A DNA stretch of 5,819 nt from Betaproteobacteria bacterium (GTDB lineage Bacteria; Pseudomonadota; Gammaproteobacteria; Tethybacterales; Tethybacteraceae). The stretch lies in assembly GCA_026710225.1 (NCBI GenBank), contig JAPORI010000136.1:1-5819 (forward strand), given 5' to 3'. Below the pieces are notes generated by a model. That model saw only the letters and a list, made by a program, of their open reading frames with translations. It was not told where the DNA came from and made no database searches. Positions 1 through 5,079 of this stretch are shown here, one piece after another. Numbering within the stretch: position 1 is the stretch's first letter; every line of letters starts with the position of its first letter. The position numbers and the translations under genes were made by a program.

Positions 1-49
1 CGCGCACGAGCATCTCGATCGCCTGCCGGGTTGCTGCAAATATTTCCAT
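1..49 (-). CDS. Probable N-terminus of an ABC transporter permease (TupB-like), cut by window edge
   Basis: Reading leftward from an ATG at 49 there are 16 open codons, MEIFAATRQAIEMLVR, before the window ends. TupB-type permeases commonly begin with a short amphipathic helix of this kind ahead of the first membrane span, and in tup loci the permease gene usually follows the binding-protein gene. Here it lies 121 bases downstream of the TupA-like gene on the same strand. The frame is open upstream only to a stop near 116-118 and holds no ATG, GTG or TTG before the chosen ATG. No Shine-Dalgarno sequence is visible; the bases before the ATG are C-rich. What is seen is only a short open frame. 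The permease call rests mainly on context and could be wrong. Confidence 0.45.
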   Translation of the reverse strand, partial: MEIFAATRQAIEMLVR

Positions 50-108
50 GGTGGGGTCTGGATCGGGGCTGGACTTGTGGTAGGAACGATCGGCGGTACC
101 GGATGAGT

Positions 109-149
109 AAAAAATTCAGGTGCATCTGTATTATATGGAAGGCAACCTG
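109..149 (-). terminator. Weak hairpin followed by a six-T run (possible attenuator or terminator)
   Basis: On the minus strand, CAGGT plus GC (149-142, one bulged T) can pair with GC plus ACCTG (123-117), leaving an 18-base loop. Two A residues and then TTTTTT (114-109) follow. This has the order of a Rho-independent terminator placed just after the TupA-like gene. The stem is short and the loop large, so termination would be partial at best. If it works, it could lower expression of the following permease relative to the binding protein. Confidence 0.3.
130..135 (-). promoter_or_regulatory. Perfect TATAAT -10-like hexamer upstream of the permease start
   Basis: Minus-strand TATAAT lies in the gap between the TupA-like gene and the ATG at 49. 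Transcription from it would give a leader of roughly 70-75 bases. No good -35 is found 16-18 bases upstream (CGCCAG or its neighbours), so this is either an activator-dependent promoter or a chance match. It also falls inside the loop of the weak hairpin at 109-149. Confidence 0.25.
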
Positions 150-170
150 GGACTGGCGTTTGCTCGTGAA

Positions 171-974
171 CTAGGGGGCTGGGGCAGTGAACAAGGCCGT
201 GCCGGACAGCCGGTGCTGGCTGATTGTCTGTTGCGCCTGTCTGGATTGCAGCCAGAGTGCGAAGCGGCCAGCCGCTTTACCGGCGGCGGCAGCGGTGACT
301 ATGCTGTAGCGGTTGCCCAGTTGTTTTCTGGATTCAGACAACTGGATGATGTGCAACTGTCGTCGCTCGGCTAGCACCGCAAATGTGGCACTGTCTGAAA
401 TCGTATAGGCGTTGAGTTCATCGGCCAGCAGCAGGCTGCGAGCCATCCCGAGTCCGGATTGCAGATACCAGTCCGGGGTAGATTCGAACTCGATGCCAAT
501 CTGATCCCAAAGTTTTATCTCGGCACGGTGGGTGCCCGAATTGTCGCTGCGGGAGATGAATCTGACTTGCACCCGGGCGATGGCGGCCAGAGCACCGGCC
601 AGGTCTTCATCGCTGATGCCGGCCGGATCATCTTGCGGGCCTACCACAATGAAGTCGTTGGCCATGAACTCGAACCGGCCGCTGGCCGCGCCGTCTGCAA
701 CCGCCTGTTTTTCCAGATCGGGGGCGTGGGTGATCGCGGCGTCGACATCGCCCCGGCGCAGCATTTCCAGTGCCGGTCCGGAACCGGCGGCAACCGCATC
801 GAGCGTGCACTTGCAGTCGGGCTGGTAGGCAGCGCGCAATTTTTCCAGCAATCCTGAGTCATCGACGCTGGTTGCAACCGCGATGCGCAGATCGTCGCCG
901 GTGGCACTGGCGGCAGTCAGGATGCCGGCAACTGCAACTGTTGCCAGAAAGAGCGGATTAAGCCGGTGTGGCAC
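171..974 (-). CDS. tupA: TupA-like periplasmic oxyanion (tungstate-type) ABC substrate-binding protein
   Basis: This is a 267-residue exported binding protein of the TupA branch (tungstate/molybdate-type) of periplasmic binding proteins. It would deliver an oxyanion to an inner-membrane ABC importer. Seen in the sequence: a signal peptide at about 1-24 (short basic start, hydrophobic 7-20, likely cleavage after ASA), then a series of blocks that match TupA: ATSVDDSGLL (35-44), ITHAPDLE (81-88), NDFIVVGP (106-113), SRSDNSGTH (141-149), WYLQSGLGM (169-177) and AYTISDSATF (189-198). The GTG at 974 is chosen because it starts exactly at a good signal peptide and no ATG lies near it. The frame stays open further upstream only by running through the fmdB gene. 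The start overlaps the fmdB stop by 17 bases, suggesting coupled translation; the Shine-Dalgarno sequence is weak. Oddities: the family's TTTS loop reads VATS here, and a lone CxC sits at 54-56. The family is secure, the exact ligand is not. Confidence 0.85.
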   Translation of the reverse strand: MPHRLNPLFLATVAVAGILTAASATGDDLRIAVATSVDDSGLLEKLRAAYQPDCKCTLDAVAAGSGPALEMLRRGDVDAAITHAPDLEKQAVADGAASGRFEFMANDFIVVGPQDDPAGISDEDLAGALAAIARVQVRFISRSDNSGTHRAEIKLWDQIGIEFESTPDWYLQSGLGMARSLLLADELNAYTISDSATFAVLAERRQLHIIQLSESRKQLGNRYSIVTAAAAGKAAGRFALWLQSRQAQQTISQHRLSGTALFTAPAP

Positions 975-1311
975 CGGTTTTCTGATCGCTCTTTTTGGTG
1001 CTGTTCGATTCAGCAGCCGGCTTTTTCTCGGTCGTGGCATCTTTCTTGTCGGCTGCCTTGTCTTGGCCAGTCTTGGCCTTGTCGGTGCTTTTGCTGCTGT
1101 CTTCAGTGGCCGGCTTGGTCTTGCCGGAGTCCTTGAAGTCGGTCTGGTACCAGCCGCTGCCCTTGAGCTGGAAGCGCGGCGCCGAGACCAGCCGCTGGAG
1201 AGTGTCGGCAGAGCCGCAGGCCGGGCATTTTTTCGTGCGCGGGGCATCCATTTTTTCCAGCGATTCCTCTTCGTGTCCACAATTGGTGCACTGGTATTCG
1301 TAGATTGGCAT
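958..1311 (-). CDS. FmdB-family small zinc-ribbon protein
   Basis: The protein has 117 residues. The N-terminal half is a typical FmdB/CxxC-CxxC zinc ribbon: it begins MPIYEYQC, with cysteine pairs C8/C11 and C29/C32 as likely zinc ligands, followed by the family's conserved stretch up to GSGWYQTDF (51-59). Residues 61-117 form a low-complexity tail rich in Lys, Ala, Asp, Ser and Thr, probably disordered; its DNA holds short direct repeats (tcttggcc at 1061-1068 and 1071-1078). Such tails are usual in this family. FmdB was named as a putative regulator of a formamidase operon, but the biochemical role of most members is unknown. It lies 57 bases downstream of the M48 gene and overlaps the TupA-like gene by 17 bases, so it is probably cotranscribed with the latter. 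No good Shine-Dalgarno sequence precedes the ATG. Family assignment is firm, function unknown. Confidence 0.9.
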   Translation of the reverse strand: MPIYEYQCTNCGHEEESLEKMDAPRTKKCPACGSADTLQRLVSAPRFQLKGSGWYQTDFKDSGKTKPATEDSSKSTDKAKTGQDKAADKKDATTEKKPAAESNSTKKSDQKTGATPA

Positions 1312-1368
1312 GAGCTTGGTTGAACTTGCTTGTTGGCGCAGGAAAATGATTGGGGCAGGAGGGAGATT

Positions 1369-2391
1369 CTAGCCAGATTCGCCGGCCGCGGCGCTGGCGC
1401 AGCCGATGATGTTCTCCTTGCGCTCAGTCAGGTCCGGGTGGGTGCTCAGGTACTTGTAGAAACTGGGAGCATCGCCAAGCAACTCTTCCAGGGCCGAACC
1501 GATCAGTTCCGGATCGAAGCCGGCGGCGGCCAGATAGTGGGCTGACTGGCAGTCGGCGGCCAGTTCGTGCTCACGCGAATAGGCCAGATCGGAAATGGCG
1601 CTGGGCAGTATTACCGACCAGATGTCGCCCATTATCAGCAGCATCAGCCCGCCGAACACTGAGCTGGAGATGATCGCATTGAGCGAGTGGCGCAACTCGA
1701 TATGGGCGATTTCGTGAGCCAGCACGCCGGTCAGTTGATCCTCATCGAGCAATTCAAGCAGCTCGTCGGTGATTAGCACCCTGCCGCCGGGCAGGGCGAA
1801 CGCGTTGGCGCCAAAATGTTTCCCGGATACCAGCAGGAATTCGTAACTGAATTCACTGCCTTCAATGCCCTCGATCAGGCGCAGCCCCCGGGAAGTGATC
1901 AGATCGTTCTGGTGGATGTATTCGTCGCCGGCCAGCACTTCGAAGAAGCCTCTGCTGACCAACTGTGCGAAGACGCTGTCCTCCAACCTTTCGATCTTGT
2001 CGACCGATATGTGCTCGACGATTCCCGGCGTCAATTTCGGCAGTGCCAGTTTGTGCAGCGCGTAAGGCACTGTCGATGCGATCAGCAGCAGGGCGACAAT
2101 CAGCAGCAGGTTTCTTTCGAAAAATGCCAGCGCGCGCCCGCTTTTGGCTGCCATTTGCCGGGCCAGCTTGCCGTCGGGCAGTTCAAGCGTATGCTGGTCT
2201 GGCAACCGCACGGTCAGCGGCGCACCGGCAATGTATTCCGGCACTGACAGTTGCCGGTGTGCATAGACGCGTTCGTGGGTATCGGCGGCAACGATTTTCA
2301 GCTCCTTGCGATCCAGGGAAACCTTAACCGGCTGCCCGGCTACCGATCCAGGCGCATAGAGGACAGCCGGCCAGACATTTTGCGGTTGCAT
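1369..2391 (-). CDS. M48-family zinc metallopeptidase with N-terminal domain and membrane anchor
   Basis: This is a 340-residue probable membrane-bound zinc endopeptidase. Seen: an N-terminal beta-rich domain at about 5-85 resembling the domain often found ahead of this M48 subgroup (DUF7092-like), a strong membrane segment at about 94-112, and then the catalytic domain. The zinc site is HEIAH at 226-230 (H226 and H230 ligands, E227 catalytic). The third ligand is E276 in ELAAD (276-280). The late M48 motif STHPDLTER is at 316-324. A hydrophobic stretch at 243-266 may be a second, partial membrane segment or a buried helix. All catalytic residues are intact. The family includes HtpX and BepA/LoiP-like proteases that act on misfolded membrane or envelope proteins; whether this one does is inferred. 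It starts 25 bases after the DUF898 gene on the same strand, so the two are very likely one operon. No clear Shine-Dalgarno sequence precedes the ATG. Confidence 0.93.
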   Translation of the reverse strand: MQPQNVWPAVLYAPGSVAGQPVKVSLDRKELKIVAADTHERVYAHRQLSVPEYIAGAPLTVRLPDQHTLELPDGKLARQMAAKSGRALAFFERNLLLIVALLLIASTVPYALHKLALPKLTPGIVEHISVDKIERLEDSVFAQLVSRGFFEVLAGDEYIHQNDLITSRGLRLIEGIEGSEFSYEFLLVSGKHFGANAFALPGGRVLITDELLELLDEDQLTGVLAHEIAHIELRHSLNAIISSSVFGGLMLLIMGDIWSVILPSAISDLAYSREHELAADCQSAHYLAAAGFDPELIGSALEELLGDAPSFYKYLSTHPDLTERKENIIGCASAAAGESG

Positions 2392-2416
2392 CTTGATTAG
2401 CCGTTTTGTCGCAAGC

Positions 2417-3559
2417 CTAGATCACTCCCGCATCAAAGTCGAAGCCGTAGAAGTCCACTCCTTCCTCGCCCAGCGCCGAGATAGCCTGTTCGTCGCTGGC
2501 ACCTTCAAGCTCGGCAAGCTGCGATCCGGGAACGATGCCGATGCAGTTGGCTATGTAGCGCCACTTGCGGGCACGGGCCATCGGCCACAGGATGCCCAGG
2601 CTGATTATGGTCAGCAGGCTGTTTATCGTGAACACTCTCAGCAGCCCGGCAAAGGTGATCCGGCTGGCAATCCGGCTGCCGTCGGACAGTTGCAGGCTGC
2701 TCCAGAAGATTCTCGCAGTATCGATCTTGAACAGCACCGCCGCCCATACAAGGGCCAGCAGCACTGCCGGCAAAGCGATGACGCTTGCCTCCATACCGGT
2801 TGTGCTCAACCCCAGGGCGACCAGGGCGGCCAGCGCTAACGCCATCAGCAGCCGCCTGCCGGCGACCGCGTAGTAGGTGCGCATGGGCACCGATATCGCC
2901 AGCCCGAGTTTCCCGAAATGCAGGTTGTTGGCCAGAATCCGGTGCTCGAAGTGGGCAAAAGCCGGCATGGCCAGCACCCAGACAGCCAGAACAAGGGTTA
3001 GATAGCCGAAGTTCTCCATGTCCGGCTGCTCGCCGGAAGCCGAACTCAGGTAGGTCAGGGTCAGCACCGCAATCAACGGCAGGAAAACCAGCCCGTAATA
3101 GACATACAGATGCAGGTAGCAGGATGCAAAGCGGAAGCGGATGCCCTTGAACATGGTGTGCCGGGCGTGAAAGGCTCGGCCGCGCATGATCGCGGCCGGC
3201 AGCAGAGCCATGATCACGACGGTGCCCAGGCCAACTGCCTCGCCGTCGATGAACGGATAAAAGGTGTCCGCCCAGGCACTCATGATGATTATGGTCAGGA
3301 TGATTATGCGCGAGATCAAGATAGCCCAGGGTGATGCGTCAAATTCGAAGCAGCTGCCGAGCAGGCGGGTGTGCACCAGCAGGTAGCGGTGGCGGCGCAG
3401 TTTTGCCCACGGCGAATACAGACCCAGGGTAGCCAGGGAAAGCGCCAGGCCGGTGATGTATACCTTCCAGTAGCCGCCGGGAGTGCCGGCAAAACTTACC
3501 GGCAGCGCTGCTGCCGCGCTGTCTTGTCCGGCAGCCGGGATTGATGGGGTGGATTCCAT
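2417..3559 (-). CDS. DUF898 (YjgN-family) multi-pass inner-membrane protein
   Basis: This 380-residue polytopic membrane protein has no established function. Seen: a short polar N-terminus, then about eight hydrophobic segments (roughly 30-48, 78-96, 110-125, 151-171, 185-203, 236-252, 259-277, 306-324). The family hallmark appears twice, near each end: LGLYSPWAKLRRHRY at 45-59 and LGILWPMARARKWRY at 321-335, each a membrane segment followed by W-x-(A/M)-(K/A)-x-R and a basic patch. This suggests an internal duplication typical of DUF898. The last 30 residues are acidic and end in FYGFDFDAGVI. The ATG at 3559 is preferred over an in-frame ATG at 3655, because the latter would start beside the tRNA gene and AAGAG lies five bases before the ATG at 3559. 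The M48 peptidase gene follows after 25 bases. Membership is firm; function is open. Confidence 0.9.
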   Translation of the reverse strand: MESTPSIPAAGQDSAAAALPVSFAGTPGGYWKVYITGLALSLATLGLYSPWAKLRRHRYLLVHTRLLGSCFEFDASPWAILISRIIILTIIIMSAWADTFYPFIDGEAVGLGTVVIMALLPAAIMRGRAFHARHTMFKGIRFRFASCYLHLYVYYGLVFLPLIAVLTLTYLSSASGEQPDMENFGYLTLVLAVWVLAMPAFAHFEHRILANNLHFGKLGLAISVPMRTYYAVAGRRLLMALALAALVALGLSTTGMEASVIALPAVLLALVWAAVLFKIDTARIFWSSLQLSDGSRIASRITFAGLLRVFTINSLLTIISLGILWPMARARKWRYIANCIGIVPGSQLAELEGASDEQAISALGEEGVDFYGFDFDAGVI

Positions 3560-3564
3560 GTCGG

Positions 3565-3569
3565 CTCTT
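3565..3569 (-). promoter_or_regulatory. Ribosome binding site deciding the DUF898 start
   Basis: AAGAG is followed by a five-base spacer (CCGAC) and the ATG at 3559. It is the only purine-rich site suitably placed in this upstream region and supports the 380-residue start over the longer one. Confidence 0.5.
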
Positions 3570-3581
3570 GGCTGGACAGCG

Positions 3582-3587
3582 ATTCTA
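3582..3587 (-). promoter_or_regulatory. Candidate -10 box (TAGAAT) for the DUF898-M48 operon
   Basis: Minus-strand TAGAAT matches five of six bases of the TATAAT consensus. Transcription would begin near 3575, leaving a leader of about 16 bases that contains the AAGAG ribosome site. The -35 region (around 3605-3611) is GC-rich and unlike TTGACA, so the promoter is weak, activator-dependent or recognised by another sigma factor, if real. Confidence 0.35.
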
Positions 3588-3629
3588 GGCCATTGGCGGC
3601 CAGCGGTGCGGCTGGGGCGGGGGAGCGGG

Positions 3630-3635
3630 TAGAAT
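3630..3635 (+). promoter_or_regulatory. Candidate -10 box (TAGAAT) for tRNA-Arg and possibly frr-uppS-cdsA
   Basis: Plus-strand TAGAAT lies 23 bases before the tRNA 5' end, so transcription would start near 3642 with a leader of about 17 bases. No TTGACA-like -35 is seen near 3607-3612. With no other plus-strand promoter visible in the 35 bases between the tRNA and frr, this site may serve the whole block. Confidence 0.4.
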
Positions 3636-3658
3636 CGGCATCTTGCTGTTGGCATCAG

Positions 3659-3735
3659 GCGCCCGTAGCTCAGTTGGATAGAGCGCCAGGCTACGAACCT
3701 GGAGGTCGTGAGTTCGAATCTTGCCGGGCGCGCCA
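3659..3735 (+). tRNA. tRNA-Arg (anticodon ACG)
   Basis: The 77-base cloverleaf includes an encoded CCA. The acceptor stem GCGCCCG (3659-3665) pairs with CGGGCGC (3725-3731), followed by discriminator G3732 and CCA 3733-3735. The D arm is GCTC/GAGC (3668-3671 with 3681-3684). The anticodon stem is CCAGG/CCTGG with loop CTACGAA, which places ACG at 3693-3695. The T arm has loop TTCGAAT (3713-3719), with stem GTGAG/CTTGC containing G-T wobbles. The ACG anticodon, with A34 normally deaminated to inosine by TadA, reads the CGU, CGC and CGA arginine codons. CGC is used heavily in the neighbouring genes. The gene ends 35 bases before the frr ATG on the same strand, which suggests a joint tRNA-mRNA transcript. 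Confidence 0.97.
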
Positions 3736-3761
3736 GTTGTCATTGGCTTGCTTACCCACAG

Positions 3762-3767
3762 ATGTAA
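3762..3767 (+). promoter_or_regulatory. Start-stop element (ATG TAA) just upstream of frr
   Basis: An ATG immediately followed by TAA ends three bases before the frr ATG at 3771, in the same frame; the TTG at 3768 follows the TAA directly. No Shine-Dalgarno sequence is visible before either ATG. The arrangement could let ribosomes stall or stop beside the frr start, or it may be chance. Confidence 0.25.
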
Positions 3768-3770
3768 TTG

Positions 3771-4319
3771 ATGGAATCAGAAACCCCAGAGGATCGCATG
3801 GCCCGATCGGTCGAGTTTTTCAAGACCGATCTGGCCAAGGTGCGCACCGGCCGTGCTCATGCCGGCATGATTGACCATGTCAAGGTATCCTGCTACGGCC
3901 AGGAGATGCCGCTTGTGCAGTTGGCAACGATCACGGTCGGAGGTCCGCGCCAGTTGCTGATCGCACCCTGGGACAAGAGCAATGAGGCTGTCATCGAAAA
4001 GGCGATCCGGGAAGCGGATCTGGGTCTGAACCCGGCTGCCGACAGCGGCCGGATTCGCATCGACCTGCCCGAACTTTCCCAGGAGCGGCGCGCTGAGCTG
4101 GTAAAGGTGGTCAAGAAGGAGGCCGAGGCAGCCCGGGTCGCGGTGCGCAACATCCGCCGCGATGAGTTGCACTCGCTCAAGAGCCAGGTCAAGGAGGGGG
4201 AAATGTCCGAAGACGAACGCAAGCGCTGCGAGGACGATCTGCAAAAACATACCGACAAGGCGGTTGCCCAAATCGATCAACTGGCGGCGGCCAAGAGCGA
4301 AGAGTTGATGGGTAAATGA
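3771..4319 (+). CDS. frr: Ribosome recycling factor
   Basis: This 182-residue cytoplasmic protein, with EF-G, splits the post-termination 70S ribosome. Its length is close to the usual 185. Seen: the first helix of domain I with RMARSVEFFK (9-18) and KVRTGRA (23-29); the small beta domain II at about 31-105, with YGQEMPL (42-48) and LGLNPAADSGRIRI (84-97); then the return helices with the conserved ribosome-contacting stretch ARVAVRNIRRD (121-131) and a charged coil ending ELMGK. The ATG at 3771 is used; the adjacent TTG at 3768 would add one residue, and TAA at 3765 closes the frame before that. The N-terminus is about three residues shorter than in E. coli. No Shine-Dalgarno sequence is visible. 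The usual upstream partner pyrH is absent, and tRNA-Arg takes its place. uppS follows after 10 bases. Confidence 0.97.
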   Translation: MESETPEDRMARSVEFFKTDLAKVRTGRAHAGMIDHVKVSCYGQEMPLVQLATITVGGPRQLLIAPWDKSNEAVIEKAIREADLGLNPAADSGRIRIDLPELSQERRAELVKVVKKEAEAARVAVRNIRRDELHSLKSQVKEGEMSEDERKRCEDDLQKHTDKAVAQIDQLAAAKSEELMGK

Positions 4320-4329
4320 CGATCTGTCG

Positions 4330-5079
4330 ATGGTCGCAGCGGCGATGAACAGCCCGGATCACGACAAGTTGCCCGGCCATGTTGCGATAGTCATGGACGG
4401 CAACGGCCGCTGGGCACGCCAGCGCGGCCTGCCCAGGACCGAGGGTCATCGCCGCGGCATCCAGGCCGTGCGCAAGGTGGTGGCCGGCTGTGCCCGGCGC
4501 AACATCGCCCGGCTTACCCTGTTTGCGTTCTCGACCGAGAACTGGAGCCGTCCGAAGGCCGAGATCAGCACCCTGTTCAAGTTGTTTGCCGCCGGCATCC
4601 GCGACAACCTGAAAGAGATGGGGGAAAACGGCGTCCAGGTCAAGTTTGTTGGCCAGCTGGATCGCTTCGGCGCCGAACTGGGTGTCCAGATGCGCAGGAT
4701 GGAGGAGGAGACCGCGGCCAACTCATCGCTGCTGCTGACGGTTGCACTCAACTATTCCGGACGCTGGGACATAGTCAATGCCGTGCAGCGGCTGGCTGCT
4801 TCCGGTTGCGATTGCACGCAGGTCACCGAGCAACTCTTCGAGCGCGAACTTGCGGTGCCGCCGGCCGATCTGGTGATTCGCACTTCCGGCGAGATGCGCC
4901 TTTCCAATTTCTTGCTCTGGCAGTCGGCCTATGCCGAACTGCATTTCTGCCCGAGTCTGTGGCCGGACTTTGCAGAAGATGATCTTGATGCGGCCCTGGC
5001 CGACTATGCCGGCCGCGAGCGCCGCTATGGCGGCATCGGCACCGCCGCCCTGCCGGAACAGGAACAGGCCTGCGGATGA
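4330..5079 (+). CDS. uppS: (2Z,6E)-undecaprenyl diphosphate synthase (cis-prenyltransferase)
   Basis: The enzyme condenses isopentenyl diphosphate onto farnesyl diphosphate to make the C55 carrier lipid used for peptidoglycan and other envelope glycans. It acts at the cytoplasmic face of the membrane. The 249 residues match the family length. Seen: HVAIVMDGNGRWA (17-29) with the catalytic Asp at 23; GHRRGIQAVRKVV (39-51); LFAFSTENWSRP (64-75); NYSGRWDI (141-148); and the diphosphate-binding block RTSGEMRLSNFLLWQ (184-198), followed by AYAELHF (200-206). All expected active-site residues are present. An internal ATG at 4345 would give 244 residues and is an equally fair start; neither has a strong ribosome site, and the 10-base gap after frr suggests coupling. 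The stop overlaps the cdsA start as ATGA. Confidence 0.97.
   Translation: MVAAAMNSPDHDKLPGHVAIVMDGNGRWARQRGLPRTEGHRRGIQAVRKVVAGCARRNIARLTLFAFSTENWSRPKAEISTLFKLFAAGIRDNLKEMGENGVQVKFVGQLDRFGAELGVQMRRMEEETAANSSLLLTVALNYSGRWDIVNAVQRLAASGCDCTQVTEQLFERELAVPPADLVIRTSGEMRLSNFLLWQSAYAELHFCPSLWPDFAEDDLDAALADYAGRERRYGGIGTAALPEQEQACG

Noticed and set aside
459..857. Plus-strand open frames opposite the TupA-like gene
   Set aside because: No family resemblance and no ribosome site; the minus-strand gene carries all the conserved motifs.
1061..1078. Short direct repeat tcttggcc in the fmdB tail
   Set aside because: Explained by the low-complexity Lys/Ala/Thr/Asp coding tail; too short to be an independent element.
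975..1280. Extension of the TupA-like reading frame upstream to an ATG at 1280 (369 residues)
   Set aside because: The added 102 residues are Arg/Pro/Ser-rich, lie entirely within fmdB in another frame, and would bury the signal peptide. The GTG at 974 explains the protein better.
171..1311. Functional tungsten link between FmdB and the TupA-like protein based on the name fmd
   Set aside because: The FmdB zinc-ribbon family was named from a formamidase operon and is not the tungsten/molybdenum formylmethanofuran dehydrogenase. Adjacency alone does not support a metal link.
3560..3655. Longer DUF898 start at 3655
   Set aside because: It would begin four bases from the tRNA gene and consume the whole divergent promoter region; a ribosome site fits the ATG at 3559.
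3777..4280. Long antisense open frame opposite frr (167 codons)
   Set aside because: It mirrors the GC-rich codon structure of frr, has no recognisable family features, and frr is certain on the plus strand.
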